Shown here: positions 51,146 through 59,217 of the stretch, piece after piece
Layout: each line of letters opens with the position of its first letter
Position numbering within the stretch: position 1 is the first letter of the stretch
From: Myxococcales bacterium
GTDB taxonomy: Bacteria > Myxococcota_A > Polyangia > Haliangiales > Haliangiaceae
Direction: 5' to 3'
DNA length: 64,000 nt
Assembly (NCBI GenBank): GCA_947483555.1
Contig: CANKMW010000045.1
Coordinates: forward strand, 1 to 64,000
Program-made: the position numbers and the translations under genes
Notes under the pieces: generated by a model
The model's input: only the letters and a program-made list of their open reading frames with translations
Databases searched by the model: none
What the model was told of the DNA's origin: nothing

Positions 51146-53233
51146 GTGATCATGACCCTTCGACTCACTCTCGCTGGCGCTGGCGCTCGCGTTCGCTCAG
51201 GGCAGGCGGTTGTCATCGTGCTCGGCGCCACCCTCGCGCTGGGCGAAGCCGCGGCTGATTGCCCGCTGAGCCAGGACAGCGTCTACACCTACGCCGACGA
51301 GCACGGCTCGACGATCGCGCAGCGTGGCGACTCGCCGATCCACGTCCAGGGCACGCTGGGCGCGGGCGCCGAGGTCTACGCCGGTGTCGGCCTGACCTTC
51401 GCGGAGCCGAAGGCGCCGTTCGATGCCTCCGCCTACCAGGGAGTGGCGTTCAAGGCCCGGCGCGGCGCGGGCGCGACGCCGCACTTCCGCGTCAAGGTGC
51501 CCGACGCCACCACCGATCCAGCGGGCGGCGTGTGCACCGACTGTTACAACGACTTCGGCGTCGCGTTCCAGGTCAGCGAGGAGTGGACCCGCTACGAGGT
51601 GCGGTTCGTCGACCTGAAGCAGGAGGCGGGGTGGGGCAGCCCGCAGCCGCCGTCGGTCGACGCCGGCAAGGTGTACGGCGTGCAGTGGCAGAGCGCGGTG
51701 CCGGGCGCGGCGATCGACCTGTGGATCGACGAGGTCGTGTTCCTCGGCTGCACCGGACCGGTCGCCGACGCCCGGCCGGCAGCAGGCGAGCACGAAGGTG
51801 ACGACCCGAAAATCGACGGTGGCAGGCCTGGACTGGGCGCCGATCCGGCGCGGCCGCGCGGCGACTCGCTGCTGCGGCCGCGCGACGACGGCGAGGGCAG
51901 CGAAGGCTACACGTTCGGCTTCCATGGCTTCCTGCGCATCCCGGTGCGGGTCGGGATCGGCTCGGGCGCCGGCTTCGCCGCCGGTGTCGATCGAGGCCGC
52001 AAGCTGCACTCGCCACCACAGATCCCCGACGGCTCGTACACCGACTGGCGCTACACCAACGTCTCGGGTGGACCGTGGACCGAGCTGTGGCTGTCGTACG
52101 GCAACGGCACCGTCACCGCCAACGTGGTGCTGGCCGCCTACGACGTCAGCGACGCCAGCTACCGCGATCTGCTGTCGCAGCTCGGCATCAACCAGTCATT
52201 CCTCAGCTTCGACTTCCCGCGCCTGCTCGGCGACAAGGGTGGGCTGAGCTGGAACGTCGGCGCGTTCTCCAACCGCTACGGCACCGCGGCGAAGTACGAC
52301 GCCGGCAAGTACGACACCTACCTGTTCGGCGCCACCCATGTCGCCGGCGAGACGGTGAGCGCGTTCTACCAGCTCGGCCCCGACCTCACGCTGGTCGCCG
52401 ACCACGGTGTCGGCAGCAAGCTCCAGGTGGCGCCGCTGGTGCCCGGCCTCGAGGCCCCGTACCTGCCGTATCCCGGCGAGCTGCAGCAAGGCTCGACCCT
52501 CCTGCATCACGCCCACCTCGGCCTGGGCATCGGCGCCCACCTCACGGTGGCGCTGCACATGTTGACCGAGTGGACCGACGATGCCCGCCTCACCACCGAG
52601 GAGGACGGCCGCATCACCAACCTCGGCGCCGACGTCAAGCTGGTCGAGAGCCGGTACGGCGACGGCTACCTGGGCTGGTCGCACCTCATCTCCGACAACC
52701 CGCTCCGCGTCGCCGGCGCGTTCGAGGTCCTGCACTCGTTCGAGGGCTGGAACCTGCGCGACAACTACTTCGGCGAGACCGCGACCGGCACCGGCACCAT
52801 CGACACCGTGATGCTCCAGCACAGCTTCAGCCTGGAGCGCTTCCGGCGCGCGCCCGAGGAGTTCTGGGGCCAGAGCGCCGACCTCGTGGTGTCAGCGTTC
52901 GGCATGTACAGCCGCGTCGCCAGCGACGATCCGGCGTTCACCGCCGCCACCGGCAAGCTCAAGCTCGGTGGCGAGGTGACGTACACGCCGCGGGCCTGGC
53001 TGGGCGCCGACCTGCGCTACGACCTGGTGCGGCCCGACACCTCGGATCGGCGCCAGACCTTTCACGTCATCTCGCCCAGCCTGATCCTGCGCAGTCGCTT
53101 CGCCAGCAACGAGCAGGTCCTCATCGGCTACTCGCACTACATCAACGGCGATCGCGTGACCCCGGGCTACCCCCACGAGACCCTGGCGCCGGACACGCAT
53201 CTGCTTCGGATCTCCGCGTCCATGTGGTGGTGA
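51146..53233 (+). CDS. Fusion of carbohydrate-binding module and outer-membrane beta-barrel
   Basis: GTG 51146 follows the previous stop directly (ATG 51152 also possible); 695 residues. After a signal peptide, residues about 38-205 form a binding module homologous to the preceding gene's product (AYQGVAFKARRGAGATPHFR, then VSEEWTRYEVRFVDL and LWIDEVVFLGC). A linker to about 245 leads to alternating amphipathic strands (GYTFGFHGFLRIPVRVGIG onward, about 16 strands). The chain ends in RISASMWW, an aromatic barrel-insertion end. It would be a saccharide-capturing porin. The first codons come from repeat copy D. Confidence 0.78.
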   Translation: MIMTLRLTLAGAGARVRSGQAVVIVLGATLALGEAAADCPLSQDSVYTYADEHGSTIAQRGDSPIHVQGTLGAGAEVYAGVGLTFAEPKAPFDASAYQGVAFKARRGAGATPHFRVKVPDATTDPAGGVCTDCYNDFGVAFQVSEEWTRYEVRFVDLKQEAGWGSPQPPSVDAGKVYGVQWQSAVPGAAIDLWIDEVVFLGCTGPVADARPAAGEHEGDDPKIDGGRPGLGADPARPRGDSLLRPRDDGEGSEGYTFGFHGFLRIPVRVGIGSGAGFAAGVDRGRKLHSPPQIPDGSYTDWRYTNVSGGPWTELWLSYGNGTVTANVVLAAYDVSDASYRDLLSQLGINQSFLSFDFPRLLGDKGGLSWNVGAFSNRYGTAAKYDAGKYDTYLFGATHVAGETVSAFYQLGPDLTLVADHGVGSKLQVAPLVPGLEAPYLPYPGELQQGSTLLHHAHLGLGIGAHLTVALHMLTEWTDDARLTTEEDGRITNLGADVKLVESRYGDGYLGWSHLISDNPLRVAGAFEVLHSFEGWNLRDNYFGETATGTGTIDTVMLQHSFSLERFRRAPEEFWGQSADLVVSAFGMYSRVASDDPAFTAATGKLKLGGEVTYTPRAWLGADLRYDLVRPDTSDRRQTFHVISPSLILRSRFASNEQVLIGYSHYINGDRVTPGYPHETLAPDTHLLRISASMWW
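51156..51203. repeat. REP-like half element, copy D, inside a coding start
   Basis: CCCTTCGACTC, a spacer, and GTTCGCTCAGGGC match the right arm of copies B and C. The left arm is absent. The element covers the region coding the first 20 or so residues of the barrel fusion protein, just before its hydrophobic signal segment. Confidence 0.65.
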
Positions 53234-53254
53234 GGGGCCGTCGCCCAGCGCGGC

Positions 53255-54622
53255 TCACCGGAGCCACCACGAGCCGGCGATCCCGACCTCGACGTCGGTG
53301 GTGACCTCGTCATCGAGCGGGTGGGCCATGGCGATCGCGAAGGCCTTGCCGCGGGCCTCGAACCAGACGGCGTCGCTGGCGCCGTCGCGCATCACCGAGC
53401 GGCGGATCAGCGTCGGTGGCAGGTCCACGCCCGGCGGGATCTCGACGTACGGGGTCGGCGACACGATCTCGTTGTCGCCGATCCGCCAGACCCGGCCAAC
53501 GCCGCACAGCCAGCCGCGCAGCCCGCGCCGGGCCGCGCCGAGCGCGAGAACCGACACCACCAGGTCGTTGTGCTTCGCGATCTCGGCGGCGAGTCGCGCC
53601 GCGTAGTCCGCGCAGGCTTCCGGCGTGATGGCGTCCGGCGGTGGGACCAGCGCCAGCTCGCCGAGGCGGATCCCGGCGTACGGGTAGTAGGCGATCCGCA
53701 GCAGGACGACGCCGTCGGGTGGCACCGCGAGCACCGCGTAGGCCTGATCGGGCGTGGTGGTGACGTCGAGTCGCAAGCCGAAGGGCAGGTGGGGTCTGCC
53801 GGTGCGGCCGCGAGCCTCGGCGATCATCGTCAGGAGCTCGCGGTCGTCGTGGAAGCGGGCGAAGTCCTCGTCGGTGGCGATGTCCTCGGCGTCCTCGGGC
53901 TGGACCGCGAGCACCGCGCGCAGATCGTCCAGCATGGCGTCGCGATCGCCGCGCCGCGCCGACGCGCAGGCGCGGTTGTAGCGGCCGAGGAGATCGTCGG
54001 GCGCGATCGCGTCCTCGGGCTCGGGCATCGAGACCGTGCTGCGCTCGAGGTCGTCGCCCGGCCACGCGTCGACGTAGTTGCGGAGCTCCAGCGGCGCCGT
54101 GACTTCCTCGGGCTCCGCGATGAACGCCTCCGGATCGTAGAGCCGCCAGGCGGTGCGGGTGTCGAGCAGATCGAGGTAGCGCAGCGGCTTGCCGTACACC
54201 TGGGCGATCCCCAGCGACACCGCGTGCTGGTTGGGCCTCACGGTCACGCGATCGACATCGCCCGACAGCACGAGGCCATCCTCGGCGTAGCGGGAGCCGA
54301 TCGAGAAGCCGTCTGCCGGGTGGACGTGACGGAACAGGTAGAGCCCGTTGGAGTCGTCGTGGCAGATCACCGAGTACGTCCCCGACCAGGCGTCGAAGAA
54401 GTAGCCGCGATCGAGCACGCGGTCGCCGTCGCGGGTGGTGCCGATGGTCATGAGCCAGGCGCCACATTCCCGGGCCCACGTCGCGTCGTTGAGGCGGACG
54501 TAGATCGCCGGCAGATCGAGCTGCGACGCCAGGTCGAACGCCGCGGTGCGCGCGAGGTCGAGCACGGCGTCGCGATCCCAGTCGCCGAACGGGAACGCGA
54601 AGATGCACTGGCGGTAGGACAC
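53255..54622 (-). CDS. Conserved protein of unknown function
   Basis: A 455-residue soluble protein from GTG 54622. The N-terminal part (about 1-165) has mixed alpha/beta character with Trp- and Asp-rich motifs (FAFPFGDWDRDAVLDLA). About 200-270 is a single TPR-like unit (YNRACASARRGDRDAMLDDL, then RAVLAVQPEDAEDI). The C-terminal part (about 285-455) is a beta-rich domain. No signal peptide and no catalytic motif are seen. I do not recognise the family. Confidence 0.55.
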   Translation of the reverse strand: MSYRQCIFAFPFGDWDRDAVLDLARTAAFDLASQLDLPAIYVRLNDATWARECGAWLMTIGTTRDGDRVLDRGYFFDAWSGTYSVICHDDSNGLYLFRHVHPADGFSIGSRYAEDGLVLSGDVDRVTVRPNQHAVSLGIAQVYGKPLRYLDLLDTRTAWRLYDPEAFIAEPEEVTAPLELRNYVDAWPGDDLERSTVSMPEPEDAIAPDDLLGRYNRACASARRGDRDAMLDDLRAVLAVQPEDAEDIATDEDFARFHDDRELLTMIAEARGRTGRPHLPFGLRLDVTTTPDQAYAVLAVPPDGVVLLRIAYYPYAGIRLGELALVPPPDAITPEACADYAARLAAEIAKHNDLVVSVLALGAARRGLRGWLCGVGRVWRIGDNEIVSPTPYVEIPPGVDLPPTLIRRSVMRDGASDAVWFEARGKAFAIAMAHPLDDEVTTDVEVGIAGSWWLR

Positions 54623-54711
54623 GGGCCGTCGCGATTGTAGGCCGGGTGAGGATCGCGTGGAGCGTGCGAGCGCGAAGTCGCGTTCGTCGCCATGGTGGGT
54701 GCCACACCTGC

Positions 54712-54960
54712 GAGCTGTTCATCCACTTCGAGCGCTCCCTGATCGAGTACGTCGAGCGCACGAGCAATCTGAAATGGGCGACCGCCCCGGGCAACGTCGC
54801 GCTTCCCGCGGGCACGACGGGTCTGCCCAAGGATTCCGTCGCCAACGTCACGCAGATCGTGACCCTCGACAAGACCGAGCTCACCGAGCGCGTGGGAAAA
54901 CTGTCCCGGCGGACCCTCGAGCTGGTGCTGTCGGGCATCGACGTCGTCCTCGGTCGCTGA
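54712..54960 (+). pseudogene. MazF/PemK-family toxin remnant
   Basis: From about 54765 the frame reads TSNLKWATAPGNVALPAGTT then GLPKDSVANVTQIVTLDK and LTERVGKLSRRTLELVLSGI, a close match to the C-terminal two-thirds of MazF-type endoribonuclease toxins, including the Thr-Ser-Asn segment. The N-terminal strand that carries the catalytic Arg is missing or scrambled, and no antitoxin gene is adjacent. It overlaps a small gene on the other strand. A dead toxin is the simplest reading. Confidence 0.6.
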
Positions 54961-55159
54961 GCCACACCAGCGTCGCCACCGCGGCGATCGCGATCACGAC
55001 GACGAACAGGACCACGACCAGGCGATCGAGGCCGAGCCCCAGGTCGCGGCCGCCCAGCGGTGACTCGATCGACACCACCGAGGGCCGCGGCGGGCCGCTG
55101 AAGGCGCCCGGCGGCGGTGCTGCCGAGCGGAAGGCCTCGCCGTGGTTGGGGTGGATCAA
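54881..55159 (-). CDS. Small single-span membrane protein (tentative)
   Basis: A 92-residue frame from TTG 55159, with GGAAG six bases upstream, 12 bases after the stop of the small lipoprotein gene. It has one strong hydrophobic helix (LVVVLFVVVIAIAAVATLVW) followed by basic residues. The 3' end overlaps the toxin remnant on the other strand. No homology recognised; the TTG start lowers confidence. Confidence 0.35.
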   Translation of the reverse strand: MIHPNHGEAFRSAAPPPGAFSGPPRPSVVSIESPLGGRDLGLGLDRLVVVLFVVVIAIAAVATLVWLSDRGRRRCPTAPARGSAGTVFPRAR

Positions 55160-55171
55160 GCGCGCTTCCAG

Positions 55172-55516
55172 CTAGTACAGCTCGACGTCGTCGATGAAGA
55201 TCTCGAAGCTGCTCGCTGCATTCGACACGCCCCAGTCGATGGCCTGCAGCTTGCCCTTGGCCACCGCCATGAGGTTCATGGTGGTGCCCCAGGTCGGGCG
55301 GTTCAGGTCGGCCCACGGGATCATCGAGTACGCGGCCCTGGTGTCGTCGGGCCAGGTCGCGATCTTCTCGAAGCCGAAGCTGCCGGCCGCGGTGGCCTGG
55401 CACGCGGCGATCGCGGCGTCGGCGCGGTCGTCGTCGTCGTCGCCGCCGGCGCGCCCGCTCGAGCAACCGGCGCCGAGGAGCGCGCAGGCCAGGATCCGGG
55501 TCGCGGTGCTGATCAT
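55172..55516 (-). CDS. Small lipoprotein ending in a truncated carbohydrate-binding module
   Basis: ATG 55516 gives 114 residues: lipobox LLGAGCSS, an acidic linker, then a short beta region that ends SFEIFIDDVELY. That ending matches the last strand of the binding modules at 50426-53233 (VDDIRFYE and IDEVVFLGC), but the first two-thirds of the module is missing. It is either a reduced binding protein or the product of an internal deletion. Confidence 0.5.
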   Translation of the reverse strand: MISTATRILACALLGAGCSSGRAGGDDDDDRADAAIAACQATAAGSFGFEKIATWPDDTRAAYSMIPWADLNRPTWGTTMNLMAVAKGKLQAIDWGVSNAASSFEIFIDDVELY

Positions 55517-55528
55517 GTCGGGTCTCCG

Positions 55529-56314
55529 TCAGGGAACGATGAAGCAGTCGATCGTGGTCTCGACGTGGAAGTTCGAGGCGTCGGTGTGGCGCTCGGCGTG
55601 GAAGATGTCCATGCGGTAGACCCGGCCGGGCTGGATGCCGAGCGTGGCGGCGCTGGTGTCGAGGTTCACGGTGCCGGGCAACGACGGGTGCAGGCCGCCG
55701 AGATCGATGGCCAGGCGCTCGTTGATGAACAGCCACAGGTCGTCGTCGCCGGTGAAGGTGAAGACCTCGCCGCCGCGGTAGCGGAACGTGGTGTGGATCT
55801 CGGTCGTGAAGTGGAAGTTGTGCGGCTGGCCCTCGTTGCCGAAGCCCAGGCCGTCGAGTGGGAAGAACGCGGCGCTGTCGTAGGCGTAGCGGCCGGGCGC
55901 GGTCTCGGTCAGCGCGAGACTGATCGTGAACGGCATGTTGACGCCGGGGGTGTCGGCGTACCACTGCGCGAACTGGGCCGGCCCGGCGGTGTGCGGCGTG
56001 GCGCCGGGGTGCGCGTACACCGGCTTGCCGTCGCTGCCGAGCATCGGCCGGACCAGGCCGGGATAGGCGAAGTCGGAGTCGGTGACCGGCTCGAAGTCGA
56101 CGTGGGTCGTCGGCGAGAAGTCGCGGGCGGTCACGCGCAGCGCCAGGCAGTCGTCGATGAACGGCTCGCCGTCGGTGCCGGTGCCGCCGCCGTCGCGGCT
56201 GGTGCCGCCGCCGTCGCCGCTGCCGTCGTCGTCGCCGGCGCCGGTGGTCGGTCCGCACGCGGCCAGCGACAGCGCAAGGCCCAGCGCTACAACGGTTCGG
56301 GGTTGCGGACCCAC
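55529..56314 (-). CDS. Fibro-slime domain lipoprotein
   Basis: GTG 56314 (GGAG eight bases upstream) gives 261 residues and overlaps the deacetylase gene by 28 bases. The frame upstream of it is shadow. After lipobox SLAACGP and an acidic linker, about 60-261 is a fibro-slime/PA14-related domain: FHFTTEIHTTFRYRGGEVFT, then FTGDDDLWLFINERLAIDLG, and the closing MDIFHAERHTDASNFHVET. Such domains bind glycans in slime or cell-surface layers. Probably translated from the deacetylase transcript. Confidence 0.8.
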   Translation of the reverse strand: MGPQPRTVVALGLALSLAACGPTTGAGDDDGSGDGGGTSRDGGGTGTDGEPFIDDCLALRVTARDFSPTTHVDFEPVTDSDFAYPGLVRPMLGSDGKPVYAHPGATPHTAGPAQFAQWYADTPGVNMPFTISLALTETAPGRYAYDSAAFFPLDGLGFGNEGQPHNFHFTTEIHTTFRYRGGEVFTFTGDDDLWLFINERLAIDLGGLHPSLPGTVNLDTSAATLGIQPGRVYRMDIFHAERHTDASNFHVETTIDCFIVP

Positions 56315-57594
56315 GACAGGATCTCCTGGTTGGAGGTGACCCGGACCACGGGCCGCGACAGCGCGTAGTCGAGGAACTCCTCGATCGCCTGCTGCCGCTC
56401 GGCCAGGGTCGCGTTGGGAACCGCGGTGTACTTGCTCGAGTAGTAGTCGGTGTGGGCGCCGAACATGAACGGCGCCCGGTTGCCGGCCAGGCGTTGATCG
56501 AGCGTGTACTTGAGGGTGGCCAGGAACTCGGCCTTGGTCATCGCGAAGCTGACCCACAGGTTGTAGTCGAAGCCGGTGATCTTGCCGCCCTCGACGTCGA
56601 ACCAGCTCTGTCGCGCCTGCAGGCGGGCGCGGAGACCGACCGCCACGCCGTACTGGACGCATTTGTCGTCGGGCGGGACGATCACCGGGTGGACCGGCAG
56701 CTCCCACAGTCCGGGGTGCGGGCTGATCGGCGTGCGGGTGCCCCACTCGACCAGCACCTCGTGACCGGGGCTGCCGTGGTCGAGGGTGTACGGCCACAGG
56801 TAGTCGCTGCCGTCCTGATCGTCCTGGTAGCCGTCCTCGATGCTGCAGTCGTAGTGGAAGCCGAGCTCCTTGGCCGCCGACAGCGTGGCGTCGTTGTACT
56901 CGAGGAACGGGGTGCGGAAGCCGCGGATGGCGGTCGCCGCGGCGCCGATGCCCTTGGTGACGTCGGGCGAGAAGTTGACCTCGGCGGGGTCGAACGGCCT
57001 GGTCAGCGACGCGATGCACGCCTGCAACTCGCCACGCCAGCGGGTCAGGTCGAAGTCGCTGCCGTGCAGGTGGCCCTGGGTGTGGTTCCCGATCTCGTTG
57101 CCGTCGGTCATCGCCGTGCGCCAGGCTCGCTTCACGAACGTCGGGCTCTCCGACTGCCACTGGTCCATGTAGATCGACGTCATGTAGAAGCTGCCGTGAA
57201 CCGGCGATCCGTCGGGGTTGGTGCGGGACCGAAACATCGCCGCCGCCCAGCTCATGCCGCCGGTGCCGCCGCTGCCCTCGAGGCCGGAGTAGGCGTTGTC
57301 GTCGAACCCGATCGCGACCAGCTGCGGCACCTGGCTCGGCGTCAGGCCGCACGGCGGGCTGGCCGACGGCGCGACGTCATCGGTGCCGGTCCACGGCCCG
57401 AGGCCATCGACGCAGACGCCGCCGCCGCCGCCGTCGCTGCCGCCGCCGCCGCGGCCATCGGGGCGCGCGCCGCCATCGCTGGTCGACAGGCCGCCGCCGT
57501 CGCCGTCGCCGCCGCCACCACCGTCGCCGCTGGCGCTGGGGCCGCACGCCGTCGCGAGCAGGATGGGACCGAGCGTGAAGAGAGTGAGGCGCAT
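56287..57594 (-). CDS. Polysaccharide deacetylase (CE4-like) lipoprotein 1
   Basis: A 435-residue protein from ATG 57594 with lipobox LLATACGP and a long Gly/Asp linker to about 60. The NodB-type domain has the metal Asp in AIGFDDN and His in NEIGNHTQGH, the Arg/Pro loop RGFRTPF, and a late His in FGAHTDYY. The N-terminal GLGPWTGTDDVAPSASPPCG also occurs in the paralog at 59218-60396. The pattern is close to insect-type chitin deacetylases. It would remove N-acetyl groups from chitin or a related polymer outside the cell. Confidence 0.82.
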   Translation of the reverse strand: MRLTLFTLGPILLATACGPSASGDGGGGGDGDGGGLSTSDGGARPDGRGGGGSDGGGGGVCVDGLGPWTGTDDVAPSASPPCGLTPSQVPQLVAIGFDDNAYSGLEGSGGTGGMSWAAAMFRSRTNPDGSPVHGSFYMTSIYMDQWQSESPTFVKRAWRTAMTDGNEIGNHTQGHLHGSDFDLTRWRGELQACIASLTRPFDPAEVNFSPDVTKGIGAAATAIRGFRTPFLEYNDATLSAAKELGFHYDCSIEDGYQDDQDGSDYLWPYTLDHGSPGHEVLVEWGTRTPISPHPGLWELPVHPVIVPPDDKCVQYGVAVGLRARLQARQSWFDVEGGKITGFDYNLWVSFAMTKAEFLATLKYTLDQRLAGNRAPFMFGAHTDYYSSKYTAVPNATLAERQQAIEEFLDYALSRPVVRVTSNQEILSWVRNPEPL

Positions 57595-57637
57595 CGTCGA
57601 GCTCCTTGCCGAGGAGATGGAGAGCCGAGGTCGTGGT

Positions 57638-57646
57638 TTCGGGTCA
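57638..57646. promoter_or_regulatory. TTCGGGTCA motif upstream of deacetylase 1
   Basis: The 9-mer lies 44 bases before the deacetylase start. It is shared with the GH8/SIS divergent region (41398-41406) and the region before the CBM lipoprotein gene (50404-50412). A possible operator for the common AraC regulator. Confidence 0.4.
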
Positions 57647-57670
57647 GTCGGGCGACGCGACGGTTTCGGT

Positions 57671-59047
57671 TCAATCGATGTCGGGGCCGGCGTTGCACAC
57701 CCCGATCTCCATGATCAGGTGCAGCAGCACGCGCTCCTGCGGAACCAGCCCGGGGTGGGTCTGCTGCGCGGTGTGGTACGTCGAGTACAGGACGCGGCCG
57801 CAGCTGGGTTCGAAGCTGACGGTGTGCGGGTAGTACACACCTTGGTAGTCGCCGGAGATCCAGGTCCGCGCGGTGTTGGTCACCGGGTTGCCGGCCGGGT
57901 CGGTGCCGATGGGCACCGCCGGCAGCTCGCGGATGAGCGTCCAGTTGCCCTCGACGACGAAGTCATCGGCGGCGATGGTGCCGGCGGCGTACTCGCTCGG
58001 GAAGTCGAGCTCCTCGCCGCCGATCGGGATGACCAGCGGTGCCCGCTGACCGTCGAGCCACGCCGCGAGACCGGGGTCGGCGGCGCGGGCGTGGAGCGCG
58101 AAGTGGCCGAAGTCGCCGTCGCCGGGGTTGATCGCGCCGGCGCTGGCCATCGCCGCCGTGGTGTCGTGATCGACGTCGAAGCGGATGAACTCCGGGAACG
58201 CGGCGTCCTCCCACTCCGCCGACCAGTCGGTGACGTAGAGCTTGCCGCCGGCGGCGACGTAGTCCTGGATGTTGCGGCGCATCGCCGGCGTCGCCAGTGG
58301 CGTGACGTTGGACTCGTAGTTACAGGGCACGAAGATGATGTGGTAGCGCTTCATGCGATCGAGGTCGCCGAACAGCTCGGTGATCGAACCCTGGTGCTGC
58401 GACGAGAACGGCGGATCGGTCGGGTTGCCGTACAGCTCGATGCGATCGGTCGCCGCGAAGCTGGCCTCGATGACGCGGCCGGCGCCGTCGAGCTCGAGCA
58501 TGCCCATCTTGCCGAAGATGTCCTCGATGTGGTCGGAGTCGCCGATCGCGATCGCGACCCGCGGCAGCCAGCGGCCGTGGGCCGGATCGTGCTGCGAGGG
58601 CAGCGTGGTCTGCGCCGCCGGCACGGTCAGGCCCTGCTGCGGCGGCACGTCGATCATGGTCTCGAGACGGAACTGCGCCTTCTCGATCACCAGCCGGTGC
58701 TGGCCGGCCGGCACGCCGGCGAGCACGAACCTGCCCTTGGCGTCGGTGGCGACGAACGAGGTCGGATGGAGCTGGCAGCGGTCGCAATAGACCTGGTCGG
58801 GGATCGGCGGCGTTGGCGTCGCGGCGAGGTAGACCATCGCGCCGGCCACCGGGATCTCGTAGCCGACCGCGACCGCGCCGATCGCGTTGCCTGGCGCCCA
58901 CACCGTCCCGGTCACGTTGCCCGCGGGCGGCGGCGGTTCGCGACCGCCGTCACCGCCGTGGTCGTCGTCGTCGGATCCGACCGGAGTCGGACCGCAGGCG
59001 GCGGCGAGCGAGACCAGCGCGACCAGGACCCCTGCGGACGCGTTCAT
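57671..59047 (-). CDS. Secreted lipoprotein with carboxypeptidase-regulatory and glutamine-amidotransferase-like domains
   Basis: ATG 59047 has GGAGG five bases upstream. The 458-residue product has lipobox SLAAACGP and a short acidic linker. A carboxypeptidase regulatory-like domain (about 38-140, with DAKGRFVLAGVPAGQHRLVI) is followed by an alpha/beta domain. The latter has RYHIIFVPCNYESN and NIQDYVAAGGKLYVTDWSAE, the layout of ThuA/GATase1-like folds. The C-terminal part contains VLYSTYHTAQQTHPG. Role unknown. It is divergent from deacetylase 2 and transcribed toward deacetylase 1. Confidence 0.65.
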   Translation of the reverse strand: MNASAGVLVALVSLAAACGPTPVGSDDDDHGGDGGREPPPPAGNVTGTVWAPGNAIGAVAVGYEIPVAGAMVYLAATPTPPIPDQVYCDRCQLHPTSFVATDAKGRFVLAGVPAGQHRLVIEKAQFRLETMIDVPPQQGLTVPAAQTTLPSQHDPAHGRWLPRVAIAIGDSDHIEDIFGKMGMLELDGAGRVIEASFAATDRIELYGNPTDPPFSSQHQGSITELFGDLDRMKRYHIIFVPCNYESNVTPLATPAMRRNIQDYVAAGGKLYVTDWSAEWEDAAFPEFIRFDVDHDTTAAMASAGAINPGDGDFGHFALHARAADPGLAAWLDGQRAPLVIPIGGEELDFPSEYAAGTIAADDFVVEGNWTLIRELPAVPIGTDPAGNPVTNTARTWISGDYQGVYYPHTVSFEPSCGRVLYSTYHTAQQTHPGLVPQERVLLHLIMEIGVCNAGPDID

Positions 59048-59167
59048 CCGATCCTCCGTGACAGGTTGCGAGCTGACCGTAGCGAAGCCGCCTCGGCCGG
59101 CGTGGCGGGTTCTGCTCGCGTGTGTGGCCGGAACCGGCGACCATGACGAGCGAGTCTGTCCACCGCC

Positions 59168-59185
59168 GTGAGCGGAAGCGCTCAC
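59168..59185 (+). promoter_or_regulatory. Inverted repeat upstream of deacetylase 2
   Basis: GTGAGCG and CGCTCAC face each other around GAAG, 32 bases before the deacetylase start and within the divergent promoter region. A plausible operator or 5'-leader hairpin. Confidence 0.4.
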
Positions 59186-59217
59186 CACCGCGGCGGGCTG
59201 AGCGCCACTCTCGACCC

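Noticed and set aside
54962..55171. Antitoxin partner for the MazF remnant
   Set aside because: No AbrB-, MazE- or RHH-like frame is present on either strand near the remnant; the only small frame codes for a membrane helix.
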